Below, one piece after another: positions 10,208-20,385 of a stretch of 64,000 nucleotides of DNA. A program made the translations under genes and the position numbers. The stretch covers positions 125,001 to 189,000 of the forward strand of contig RPFO01002272.1 of NCBI GenBank assembly GCA_009746045.1. Direction: 5' to 3'. The first letter of the stretch is position 1, and every line of letters begins with the position of its first letter. The DNA comes from Mesostigma viride. Lineage: Eukaryota > Streptophyta > Mesostigmatophyceae > Mesostigmatales > Mesostigmataceae. The notes under the pieces are model-generated. The model did not search any database, was not told the origin of the DNA, and worked only from the letters and a program-made list of their open reading frames with translations.

Positions 10208-11395
10208 CTACTGTCTACCAACAGAGGCAGCACCCTTCTGGCTAGACACCTGACGAGACTCCGCCCCGGGGGTGTTAATCTGAACACCTTTAATCTGCTT
10301 TCCATCAAAGAATGCGGCAAAGGAGCCATCCGGAAGCAGACGCATCTTAACGCGCTTACCCGGTGCCTGGTGCTGCCGAGCCTCCAGGACTGCAGGGCTG
10401 TCCCACACCGCGCTCCTCGCCTTCAGTTGGGCCGGCGTGTAGTCCTCGTCGATGCTGAAGTCGTTAGGCTGGAGGAGACGGCGTGCTCCCAGCACGAGGC
10501 GTTTGTCGTGCATGGAGGCCATGGTGACGACGACCAGGCCCAGTGGGCCGGGCAGCCGAATGGCTCGTTCAATGCTAACACGGTTCTGGAGCTGCAGCTT
10601 CCCCAGAAACGCCGGGCCTCGCAGCGCCTCGGTAAGTGAGTGGGCTGTCTCCTGGGCCTCGCCTTTCTGGAATTTCTTGATTACCATATTGCGTTGGCGT
10701 TGCTGCATTGCATTCTGGGTGACCGCAGCGGTAGCGGCAGACTTGGCCGCCTGTTGAACAATGGTGGTCAGCTGCTTGCCGGTAACGTCGGCAAACGTGG
10801 TTGTTTTGGCGGGGGCTGCCAGGGCTTTCTTCAGCTCCAGCAATTGTGCTGTTGCAGCTGCAGACGCCTCCGTCAGGACCTTAATTTCGCCCTGCACGGT
10901 CGTAAAAGACTGTGCGAGGTCCTGCAGTTGCCCGGTAATATCGGACGCGGGGGGGGCTGGCCCGGCGATGGCTGTCGCCGGCAGCTCGACAAGCGTAGGG
11001 CAGCACGAAATAAGACAGGCAAGCTGACGCTGGTCCGCCTCCCAATCACGCCACTCATCCGAAAAAGTTTCCAAAATCGTGCCTGTGTAAGGGTGGCGAA
11101 TCGGGGCTTCGTTGTCGCTGCGGAGCTTCAGCACGTTGAATACGGCGGCGTCGTTGTAGGCGAGAAAGGTAGCGAGGTTGGCCAGGCTCAAACGCTGTTC
11201 GGGAATGTAGAATGCTGAGGGGATGGCTTCCGGCAAGGAGGTTTCAGTATCTATCGGAGTTGCTTCCGAAGTCTTGGGCCGCTTTTGAGCGGCGTTCTCG
11301 GCGGCGACATGGCTGTCGTTGGCGATTTTGTTTGCAGCAAGCTGGGCATCAGTAGACTCGGCGACAGAAGCTGAAGGCGATGCGGGGGCCTCCAT
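10208..11395 (-). CDS. L1-like retrotransposon ORF1 protein (RNA-binding, gag-like)
   Basis: Intact 395-aa frame. The first ~90 residues are Ala/Ser-rich and disordered with a KRPKT basic patch. A helical segment (RLSLANLATFLAYNDAAVF) follows, then an Ala/Gln/Leu-rich coiled coil at about 155-250. Last comes a globular part (ALRGPAFLGK..VVVTMASMHDKRLVLGARRLL). Its end, DEDYTPAQLKARSAVWDSP..GKRVKMRLL..AFFDGKQI, matches the layout of the C-terminal domain of L1 ORF1 proteins (Transposase_22-like): an RRM-like domain and then a CTD in which 'D-x-(T/S)-P-x-x-x-x-x-R' precedes a strand pair. Such proteins coat the element RNA. Decayed relatives lie at 22.1-24.0 kb. The ORF has no stop or frameshift, which implies recent activity, yet no ORF2 follows it. 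Confidence 0.65.
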   Translation of the reverse strand: MEAPASPSASVAESTDAQLAANKIANDSHVAAENAAQKRPKTSEATPIDTETSLPEAIPSAFYIPEQRLSLANLATFLAYNDAAVFNVLKLRSDNEAPIRHPYTGTILETFSDEWRDWEADQRQLACLISCCPTLVELPATAIAGPAPPASDITGQLQDLAQSFTTVQGEIKVLTEASAAATAQLLELKKALAAPAKTTTFADVTGKQLTTIVQQAAKSAATAAVTQNAMQQRQRNMVIKKFQKGEAQETAHSLTEALRGPAFLGKLQLQNRVSIERAIRLPGPLGLVVVTMASMHDKRLVLGARRLLQPNDFSIDEDYTPAQLKARSAVWDSPAVLEARQHQAPGKRVKMRLLPDGSFAAFFDGKQIKGVQINTPGAESRQVSSQKGAASVGRQ

Positions 11396-11497
11396 ATCTA
11401 CGTTTAATCACTCCTAGACGATGGCAGGGGGCGCCGGTACACGGCTCACGGGCGTGGTGCCGCCATAACGTGCAGAAAATAGTATATATATCACCAA

Positions 11498-11679
11498 AAA
11501 AGGAGTGTTGCCGGCTCCGGGAGGACCGGCTGGACCTGGAGGGCCAGCGGGCCCCATGGTCGGCGCGGACCTGGACGTCATATTGGCGTCAGCGCTTGTC
11601 GGTGGCGCTGACTCGGGCCATGGCGGACATCATGCTCCGCCGTACGCGGGCTGATTTTGCGGTGCAGCAGGGCTATTAG
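11498..11679 (+). pseudogene. LINE ORF2 C-terminal fragment, copy 1
   Basis: The last ~60 codons of a non-LTR retrotransposon ORF2, with the tail RTWTSYWRQRLSVAL, TRAMADIMLRRTRADF and a TAG stop. It is nearly identical to 18718-18899 and followed by the same 3' sequence. Typical 5'-truncated LINE end. Confidence 0.6.
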
Positions 11680-12024
11680 GTTCCTCCCGTTAGGCGTTTC
11701 CATTGGTCTTATCGTAGTATAGAGCTTTGACATGGCTCTGTATATAGGTTTATAGCTGGGCGTTTGCTTTGGTTTGAGTGATTTCACTCTGCTGTAAGTA
11801 ATTATATTTTTAATATATATCACCACTAGACACTCCCGGCCAGTTAGGCTAGAAACACACGCCCTGATCAAGCATGCTGTTTCCGGCCCCACCGTCTAGG
11901 TCATCTAGTCGCTCCACACGTAAGCCAGCCATAATTTCAATGCACAAGGATGAGGGGATTCATAGGTGTTTGCTCAATTTCACAAGTCTTCAAATGAGTA
12001 AAAATAAAATCTTTCAGATCTGAG

Positions 12025-14125
12025 GGTACCTAAAGCTGGACTGTTGCAGGCAGCATGTAGACCATGAAAATAGACCACCCACGAAAATTGGGCTCATTCT
12101 GAGCTCAAATGGTGACATGTGACAGCATACATGTGCAGTTTTTCGTCATTTTCCCCCTTTTCTTACATGAAACAAATATGAATAGTGGACAAATGAACTC
12201 ATTTCAGGCTGGACTGTTGCAGGCAGCATGTAGACCATGAAAATAGACCACCCACAAAAATTGGGCTCATTCTGAGCTCAAATGGTGACATGTGACAGCA
12301 TACATGTGCAGTTTTTCGTCATTTTCCCCCTTTTCTTACATGCAACAAATATGAATAGTGGACAAATGAACTCATATCAGGCTGGATTCTTGCAGGCAGC
12401 ATTAGACCATGAAAATAGACCACCCACAAAAATTGGGCTCATTCTGAGCTCAAATGGTGACATGTGACAGCATACATGTGCAGTTTTTCGTCATTTTCCC
12501 CCTTTTCTTACATGCAACAAATATGAACAGTGAACAAACGAACTCATTTCAGGCTGGATTCTTGCAGGCAGCATTTATACCATGAAAATAGACCACCCAC
12601 GAAAATTGGGCTCATTCTGAGCTCAAATGGTGACATGTGACAGCATACATGTGCAGTTTTTCGTCATTTTCCCCCTTTTCTTACATGAAACAAATATGAA
12701 TAGTGAACAAATGAACTCATATCAGGCTGGATTCTTGCAGGCAGCATTATACCATGAAAATAGACCACCCACGAAAATTGGGCTCATTCTGAGCTCAAAT
12801 GGTGACATTGACAGCATACATGTGCAGTTTTTCGTCATTTTCCCCCTTTTCTTACATGAAACAAATATGAACAGTGAACAAATGAACTCATATCAGGCTG
12901 GTTCTTGCAGGCAGCATCTAGACCATGAAAATAGACCACCCACAAAAATTGGGCTCATTCTGAGCTCAAATGGTGACATTTGACCGCATACATGTGCAGT
13001 TTTTCGTCATTTTCCCCCTTTTCTTACATGAAACAAATATGAATAGTGAACAAATGAACTCATATCAGGCTGGATTCTTGCAGGCAGCATTATACCATGA
13101 AAATAGACCACCCACGAAAATTGGGCTCATTCTGAGCTCAAATGGTGACATGTGACAGCATACATGTGCAGTTTTTCGTCATTTTCCCCCTTTTCTTACA
13201 TGAAACAAATATGAACAGTGAACAAATGAACTCATATCAGGCTGGGTTCTTGCAGGCAGCATGTAGACCATGAAAATAGACCACCCACAAAAATTGGGCT
13301 CATTCTGAGCTCAAATGGTGACATTGACCGCATACATGTGCAGTTTTTCGTCATTTTCCCCCTTTTCTTACATGAAACAAATATGAATAGTGAACAAATG
13401 AACTCATATCAGGCTGGTTCTTGCAGGCAGCATCTAGACCATGAAAATAGACCACCCACAAAAATTGGGCTCATTCTGAGCTCAAATGGTGACATGTGAC
13501 AGCATACATGTGCAGTTTTTCGTCATTTTCCCCCTTTTCTTACATGAAACAAATATGAACAGTGGACAAATGAACTCGTATCAGGCTGGTTCTTGCAGGC
13601 AGCATCTAGACCATGAAAATAGACCACCCACAAAAATTGGGCTCATTCTGAGCTCAAATGGTGACATGTGACAGCATACATGTGCAGTTTTTCGTCATTT
13701 TCCCCCTTTTCTTACATGAAACAAATATGAACAGTGGAACAAATGAACTCGTATCAGGCTGGGTTCTTGCAGGCAGCATCTAGACCATGAAAATAGACCA
13801 CCCACAAAAATTGGGCTCATTCTGAGCTCAAATGGTGACATGTGACAGCATACATGTGCAGTTTTTCGTCATTTCCCCCTTTTCTTACATGAAACAAATA
13901 TGAATAGTGAACAAATGAACTCATATCAGGCTGGATTCTTGCAGGCAGCATCTAGACCATGAAAATAGACCACCCACAAAAATTGGGCTCATTCTGAGCT
14001 CAAATGGTGACATTTGACCGCATACATGTGCAGTTTTTCGTCATTTTCCCCCTTTTCTTACATGAAACAAATATGAACAGTGAACAAATGAACTCATTTC
14101 AGGCTGGATTCTTGCAGGCAGCTCG
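12025..14125 (+). repeat. 172-bp satellite array, left arm
   Basis: Twelve head-to-tail copies, period about 172 bp. Each contains CAGGCTGG, TTGCAGGCAGCAT, GACCATGAAAATAGACCACC, CAAATGGTGACAT, GCATACATGTGCAGTTTTTC and ACATGAAACAAATATGAA. Copies differ by a few percent. The period is close to a nucleosome repeat. Open frames of ~61 codons recur with the period and are not genes. Confidence 0.95.
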
Positions 14126-14226
14126 GTTCTAAAACTGGTTACGATTTGTAGTTACGAGTAAAACTGGTAACTAGAAATAGGTACCAGTACCATCCAAATT
14201 AATTAAGCATGGATACCATTTGTAAT

Positions 14227-15080
14227 AGTCTGAACCTTCACGACCGCCCATGGCAGCTCTCGCGAGCGATTATTCTAGCTCCGCAAAATTATTGCAATCA
14301 GCCAATTTGATCGAATTCACCATCGTCTCGCTCGGGGTTGGCACGCCTCTCCCAATGATGCCTCTCCTGCCTCTTTTGTGGCTCGATCTTCCACCGACTC
14401 AGCGCGGCGTATGAAAGTTCCATTCATGCAGAATTCATTCACCGACCCCCAACACTGACCGTACAGCCAGAACATACGAAAAGGTCTTGCATTCTCAATG
14501 AAAATGGGCTGTAACGGCATTCCATTGAGAATTCCATTCAGAACTCATTCACCGACCCCCAACACTGACCGTACAGCCTGAATTGGGCTGAACATGCGAA
14601 AAGGACTTGCATTCTCAATGAAAATGGGCTGTTGCGGCATTCCATTGAGAATTCCATTGAGAACTCATTCACCGACCCCCAACACTGACCGTACAGCCTG
14701 AACTGGGCTGAACATGCGAAAAGGACTTGCATTCTCAATGAAAATGGGCTGTTGCGGCATTCCATTGAGAATTCCATTGAGAACCATTCACCGACCCCCA
14801 ACACTGACCGTACAGCCTGAACTGGGCTGAACATGCAAAAAGGTCTTGCATTCTCAATGAAAATTGGCTGTTGCGGCATTCCATTGAGAATTCCATTGAG
14901 AACCCATTCACCGACCCCCAACACTGACCGTACAGCCTGAACTGGGCTGAACATGCGAAAAGGACTTGCATTCTCAATGAAAATGGCTGTTGCGGCATTC
15001 CATTGAGAATTCCATTGAGAACCCATGCACCGACCCCCAACACTGACCGTACAACCTGAACTGGGCTGAACATGCGAGAA
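14227..15080 (-). repeat. ~120-bp tandem repeats in the foldback loop
   Basis: After some 200 bp of unique DNA, six copies of a unit carry CCGACCCCCAACACTGACCG, TACAGCCTGAACTGGGCTGA and CATTCTCAATGAAAATGGGC. They lie near 14437, 14548, 14668, 14786, 14905 and 15025. The minus-strand frames through it repeat SVNEFSMEFSMECRN-like segments only because the DNA repeats. Confidence 0.9.
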
Positions 15081-15314
15081 ACGAAGGACCATCCAAAAGT
15101 GAAAAAATTCTGATTCAAACAGTCCGCGGTGTTGTCCGAGCCTCGCATGCAAATGGCATTTGAATGAACAAAGCACAGTGACCGTCGTCTTTGCGCGCGC
15201 GCGGCTGCAGGTGCGTACAGCCTGCCAAGCACTACCGGTAATTACTTTGTGCGCGCACGAACAAAACCAACGTCGCCGGCGATTGTTTACCAAAACGTGC
15301 CTGCATAATATGAT

Positions 15315-15959
15315 ATGGCAATGAGTGAAACTGAGAACCAGAGGGCAAAACGCCTGTGTTATGCAAATACTTTAGGTGTTTGCGTGTTAGATCATGAAGA
15401 TGGGGCAGATAACCAATGTCAGGGGAGATTGACGTGCAGGTGCTTTGTGTACGTCGAAAATATTGTTCATGAACGGATTTTGGCAACGGTGAAGAAATTC
15501 TGGAAGCTACGTAGATGGCATGATAGGTCAGTATGCTGTTCGGTTTTACAATTTCTTTTTCCGCCCAGTAGCTGCGGATATCGCGAGTATGGGTTATGGT
15601 ACGCTTCTGGGCTAATGGGCGACCCGGGCAACAGAGGGACCTGGGCAGTTAGATGGGTCAAAGAGTCTCCATTTTTTCGTCGTGATATCGCAGTCACGCC
15701 TGGCGAAAACCACGGCGAGCGCGAGCCATATTTTACTTTTGCCGCAAGGCTGGGTGCTTCCCGGGCGTCACCGTCCTTTAATATATATTTCTTGAGCTGT
15801 TCCGCGCAGCTGGCGGCCTGGGCGCACGTCAAGAACAAGGTTCCGGATGTCATCCGCAACCGCGTCGTTCTAAATAAGCGTGTCAAGAGTATCGTAGCTT
15901 ATAACTCCCGCAGACTTTATGATTCCGGTTCTTTTCGATGCCCAACGTCGTGGTTGTGA
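15315..15959 (+). CDS. Unrecognised ORF in the foldback loop
   Basis: A 214-codon frame. The segment VENIVHERILATVKKFWKLR has amphipathic, basic character, and a candidate donor (G|GTCAGT) follows at about 15527. Beyond the stop, another open piece (PNVVVVITPMSGELKGSLLG) ends at a candidate donor (AAG|GTAAAC) near 16032. This hints at a multi-exon gene or captured host gene fragments inside the element. I recognise no family, and a shadow frame is also open on the minus strand (15467-15886). Confidence 0.3.
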   Translation: MAMSETENQRAKRLCYANTLGVCVLDHEDGADNQCQGRLTCRCFVYVENIVHERILATVKKFWKLRRWHDRSVCCSVLQFLFPPSSCGYREYGLWYASGLMGDPGNRGTWAVRWVKESPFFRRDIAVTPGENHGEREPYFTFAARLGASRASPSFNIYFLSCSAQLAAWAHVKNKVPDVIRNRVVLNKRVKSIVAYNSRRLYDSGSFRCPTSWL

Positions 15960-16778
15960 TTACGCCTATGTCCGGGGAACTTAAAGGAAGTTTGCTGGGT
16001 AATGCTTTCTTTTCCCGTGTTGTCACTGAAAAGGTAAACGGCCTTGTGTCGTCAAAACAGCAGCAAGCAGAAGTCACTGTGCTTAGAATTGCAATGTGGT
16101 AGTTTGATTTAACACATATACTGCCTTGTTGCTGAAAACTTTTTCAAGGCCTGCTGGGATGTTGCCCATATGTTTCCAACGCTTTAACTCATGTCCAAGT
16201 GAGCTAGACTGGCTTGGAAACTTGAGCTTGTCATGCTTACATTGTGCTTGTATTGCTATTTGTGCCTCTTTGCAGTATCTGCTTTATATATAATTGAAGG
16301 CTTCAGCATCATTGTCGAGCACCGTGGTGGCAGCCAAGCCTCCAATAACGATCATGGACCTAACCTTGCCAAGTATTTGCTTCTTATTATTTCATTCTTT
16401 GGACTGAGCTAGCTTTGAGCTAGCTTTACACCTGCTATTTGGCCTGCACCATGGTCCCTGGCTGCCAGTTACATTTTGTGCCCCCCCCGGCAGGCTGCAG
16501 GGTCTAGGATAGCGAGGGTGTAACGTAGACATGTTGTGGGCACCCTGGGTGCATTTTCAGGACCAGCCTTTACTTTACCTGGCCCTGCCTTCTTTCTGGG
16601 CATATTGTTGACTTGAGTGCTTGTTGGTCACTCGCGTAGCGACCCCCCTGCATTCATAAATCGTAAACCATTATACAATGAGCATATTTCATGGATGTTA
16701 AGCATTGCTACTCTTGAACACATCATACATGAACATGTTTCCATGCCGTACCCATGGATATGTTAAAATGTGTGAGTT
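15960..16778. other. Remainder of the foldback loop, no gene assigned
   Basis: T-rich sequence with alternating TTTGCAG and GT tracts that look intron-like. Contains a C run near 16482. No protein motif found. Confidence 0.4.
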
Positions 16779-16884
16779 ATTACAAATGGTATCCATGCTT
16801 AATTAATTTGGATGGTACTGGTACCTATTTCTAGTTACCAGTTTTACTCGTAACTACAAATCGTAACCAGTTTTAGAACCGAGC

Positions 16885-18270
16885 TGCCTGCAAGAATCCA
16901 GCCTGAAATGAGTTCATTTGTTCACTGTTCATATTTGTTTCATGTAAGAAAAGGGGGAAAATGACGAAAAACTGCACATGTATGCGGTCAAATGTCACCA
17001 TTTGAGCTCAGAATGAGCCCAATTTTTGTGGGTGGTCTATTTTCATGGTCTAGATGCTGCCTGCAAGAATCCAGCCTGATATGAGTTCATTTGTTCACTA
17101 TTCATATTTGTTTCATGTAAGAAAAGGGGGAAAATGACGAAAAACTGCACATGTATGCGGTCACATGTCACCATTTGAGCTCAGAATGAGCCCAATTTTT
17201 GTGGGTGGTCTATTTTCATGGTCTAGATGCTGCCTGCAAGAACCCAGCCTGATATGAGTTCATTTGTTCACTGTTCATATTTGTTTCATGTAAGAAAAGG
17301 GGGAAAATGACGAAAAACTGCACATGTATGCTGTCACATGTCACCATTTGAGCTCAGAATGAGCCCAATTTTTGTGGGTGGTCTATTTTCATGGTCTAGA
17401 TGCTGCCTGCAAGTTTCCAGCCTGATACGAGTTCATTTGTCCACTGTTCATATTTGTTTCATGTAAGAAAAGGGGGAAAATGACGAAAAACTGCACATGT
17501 ATGCTGTCACATGTCACCATTTGAGCTCAGAATGAGCCCAATTTTTGTGGGTGGTCTATTTTCATGGTCTAGATGCTGCCTGCAAGAACCCAGCCTGATA
17601 CGAGTTCATTTGTCCACTGTTCATATTTGTTTCATGTAAGAAAAGGGGGAAAATGACGAAAAACTGCACATGTATGCTGTCACATGTCACCATTTGAGCT
17701 CAGAATGAGCCCAATTTTTGTGGGTGGTCTATTTTCATGGTATAAATGCTGCCTGCAAGAATCCAGCCTGATATGAGTTCATTTGTTCACTATTCATATT
17801 TGTTTCATGTAAGAAAAGGGGGAAAATGACGAAAAACTGCACATGTATGCTGTCACATGTCACCATTTGAGCTCAGAATGAGCCCAATTTTTGTGGGTGG
17901 TCTATTTTCATGGTCTAGATGCTGCCTGCAAGAACCCAGCCTGATACGAGTTCATTTGTTCACTATTCATATTTGTTTCATGTAAGAAAAGGGGGAAAAT
18001 GACGAAAAACTGCACATGTATGCTGTCACATGTCACCATTTGAGCTCAGAATGAGCCCAATTTTTGTGGGTGGTCTATTTTCATGGTCTAGATGCTGCCT
18101 GCAAGAATCCAGCCTGATATGAGTTCATTTGTCCACTGTTCATATTTGTTTCATGTAAGAAAAGGGGGGAAATGACGAAAAACTGCACATGTATGCTGTC
18201 ACATGTCACCATTTGAGCTCAGAATGAGCCCAATTTTTGTGGGTGGTCTATTTTCATGGTCTGAAGGCTG
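16885..18270 (-). repeat. 172-bp satellite array, right arm (inverted)
   Basis: Eight copies of the unit described for the left arm, in opposite orientation (CCAGCCTGATATGAGTTCAT and GGTGGTCTATTTTCATGGTC recur every ~172 bp). The junction with the unique inner segment (GAGCTGCCTGCAAGAATCCAG) mirrors that at 14102-14130. Confidence 0.95.
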
Positions 18271-18396
18271 GATGACCCCTGCTTTATTGACAAATATAAG
18301 GATTTAATCACATGTGGAAAAATTGAGTAAAATTTATGAAATTGAGCAAACACTTATGAATCCCCTCGATACACATTTCCATCACCATTCATCTTC

Positions 18397-18503
18397 ATCA
18401 TCCTGAACGACTCGAAAACGCGGAAAAGATAACGGCAGGCTCGAGCTACCATGGTCCGGATTCTCCCGATTTCTGGCCTGCGCTGGTTGTCTCTTTGATA
18501 TAT
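18397..18503 (+). repeat. Dispersed ~107-bp repeat (CATCCTGAACGACTC..TTTGATA)
   Basis: Nearly identical to 24291-24397 and, from GATAACGG inward, inverted at 24681-24753. It lies inside the right arm of the foldback structure but is absent from the left arm, so it is probably a secondary insertion. Confidence 0.75.
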
Positions 18504-18625
18504 TATAATAATATAATTACTTACAGCAGAGTGAAATCACTCAAACCAAAGCAAACGCCCAGCTATAAACCTCTATACAGAGCCATGTCAAATCTCTATA
18601 CTACGATAAGACCATTATATATATA

Positions 18626-18899
18626 GCTCCTGGCCTACGGCGACGTCGGGCACCATCGTGTGGTGCCCTTTGTCCTGGAGGAGTTTGGTGCCATGGGGCC
18701 CCTGACCTCCGCCTTCTTCAAGGAGTGTTGCCGGCTCCGGGAGGACCGGCTGGACCTGGAGGGCCAGCGGGCCCCATGGTCGGCGCGGACCTGGACGTCA
18801 TATTGGCGTCAGCGCTTGTCGGTGGCGCTGACTCGGGCCATGGCTGACATCATGCTCCGCCGTACGCGGGCTGATTTTGCGGTGCAGCAGGGCTATTAG
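18626..18899 (+). pseudogene. LINE ORF2 C-terminal fragment, copy 2
   Basis: Ninety codons of the C-terminus of a non-LTR retrotransposon polyprotein: LLAYGDVGHHRVVPFVLEEFG, then a short helix, then RTWTSYWRQRLSVALTRAMAD and a TAG stop. The pattern 'VPFV.E.FG.(M/L)G....F' followed by 'W...LSVAL.R' and the end of the ORF is typical of LINE ORF2 tails. Upstream endonuclease and reverse transcriptase are missing, which is the usual 5' truncation. The shared part is nearly identical to copy 1. Confidence 0.6.
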
Positions 18900-18949
18900 G
18901 TTCCTCCCGTTAGGCGTTTCCATTGGTCTTATCGTAGTATATATAGAGC

Positions 18950-19287
18950 CCGTGGTCGGCCCGCACGTGGTCCTCGTATTGGCGGCAGCGTCTGTCACTC
19001 GCCCTCACTCGCACCGTGGCTGATGTGTTATTCCGCCGCACCCGGGCCGACTTTGTCGCGACCCATGCGGTCTAGATTCCTTCCAGGCCTGCATGGTGGG
19101 CCGGCAGCGCTGTTGCTGCGTGTAGTTTTGTGATGTATAGTTAGTTGTACCTTGTGCCGCTGGCGTGATCCTTGGATGTCTGTGTCAGATTACTATTAAT
19201 TTCTTCAGGGTTATTCTCCCAGTTCTCGGGTTTTTCCAAGTATGTTGCATGCCTATCTCACCTCCGTAATCTATCATTCTCAATGAA
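18950..19287 (+). pseudogene. LINE ORF2 C-terminal fragment, diverged copy 3, and 3' UTR
   Basis: Codons 18950-19075 read PWSARTWSSYWRQRLSLALT..ADVLFRRTRADF and end in TAG. This is a clear paralogue of copies 1 and 2 with many substitutions. The DNA to 19287 is a 3' UTR (ATTAATTTCTTC..TCTCACCTCCGTAA..ATTCTCAATGAATATATA) that recurs at 21885-21990. Confidence 0.6.
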
Positions 19288-19632
19288 TATATAGAGCTTT
19301 GACATGGCTCTGTATATAGGTTTATAGCTGGGCGTTTGCTTTGGTTTGAGTGATTTCACTCTGCTGTAAGTAATTATATTTTTAAAATATATATAATAGG
19401 CCCTGGAGGGCCGGCCAGCGGGCCCCATGGTCGGCGCGCGGACATGGACGTCACTATTGGCGTCATGGCGCTTGTCGGTGGCGCTGACTCGGGCCATGGC
19501 TGACATCATGCTCCGCCGTACGCGGGCCCTGATTTAGCGGTGGAGCAGGGTTATTAGGTTCCTCCCGTTAGGAATTTCCATTGGTCTTATTATCGTAGTA
19601 TAGATCTTTGACATGGCTCTGTATATAATTAG
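19288..19632 (+). pseudogene. LINE 3' module and frameshifted ORF2 tail, copy 4
   Basis: The ~110-bp 3' module (GCTTTGACATGGCTCTGTAT to TTATATTTTTAAAATAT) is followed by a fourth, indel-ridden copy of the ORF2 tail (CAGCGGGCCCCATGGTCGGC to GGGTTATTAGGTTCCTCCCG). Confidence 0.6.
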
Positions 19633-20169
19633 TTAATTAATTAAAATCATAGCTCCGTTGGGAGCATATGTAACACATAGCCCTGAGAAAAGGGGCATCT
19701 ATGGGTTTGTAATACAATCAGCCGAGGGCTACAACCGGCCTGCAGGTGGAGGATGTACAACTGTCACCTGCTCTGGGTGCACAAGGTGCACCTGCACCGC
19801 CATGATGGTTCATGCCTCCTTAACCCGGGTTGGCAAATACGGGTACGGGGTATAATACGCGGACCTAAAATACGCGTATTATACGTGGGGGGTGTAAAAT
19901 ACGCGGCGGTAAAATACGCGACAGTTTTTGTGGTCCAATTGTCAGTCACCCAATTAGCACGCTCCTTGACGATGGTCATGCAGTTATTGCAACTGAAATT
20001 TGGTGTATATGCTTATTTATTAACATCTTCCATTAATTTATGCCCTGCAATCCTATCTGATTATGATTTGTTAAATGCTGGGGGGAGCAGGTCTACTGCA
20101 ACGGGAACTGTAAGGAATCAATTAATTAGTTAATTGTAAGGAAAGCCATCCACTATATAATGCATGAGA

Positions 20170-20385
20170 GGACATAAGACACAACTAAGGACCATGCTCT
20201 CAAGGATCCCACAACAAGCTCCATACACATACACACATGTGCACACACATTCATCATTGACAAAATGCACAACAGCAGAGGATATAAGACACAAGGACCT
20301 TGCTCTCAAGGATCCCACAACAAGCTCCATACACATACACACATGTGCACACACATTCATCATTGACAAAATGCACAACAGCATG
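20170..20385 (+). repeat. ~107-bp tandem duplication inside the hAT element
   Basis: Two copies of a unit running from GCTCTCAAGGATCCCACAAC through ACACATGTGCACACACATTC to GACAAAATGCACAACAGCA. It lies exactly where the transposase coding sequence breaks off and may mark the internal deletion. Confidence 0.85.

Larger units (their letters stand above)
11704..18613. mobile_element. Giant foldback element with satellite-array arms (~6.9 kb)
   Basis: The left arm (11704-14226) and right arm (16779-18613) are inverted copies of one another. From outside in they consist of a ~110-bp LINE 3'-end module (CTTATCGTAGTATAGAG to AATTATATTTTTAATAT), a short spacer (GAGGGGATTCATA..TTTGCTCAATTTCA), an array of 172-bp satellite units (about 12 left, 8 right), and a unique ~100-bp inner segment running from CTCGGTTCTAAAACTGG to ATACCATTTGTAAT. 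The loop (14227-16778) has its own ~120-bp tandem repeats and one open frame. Arms made of tandem repeats around a central loop are the hallmark of Drosophila FB/Galileo-like foldback elements. No transposase is recognised inside. Outer flanks show no clear target duplication, because LINE tails lie on both sides. Confidence 0.65.

Noticed and set aside
12282-13671. Series of ~61-codon frames beginning MVT(C/F)DSIHVQFFVIFPLF
   Set aside because: Recur with the 172-bp satellite period and differ only as the repeats do.
14538-15293. 251-codon minus-strand frame in the foldback loop
   Set aside because: Consists of in-frame copies of the ~120-bp DNA repeat.
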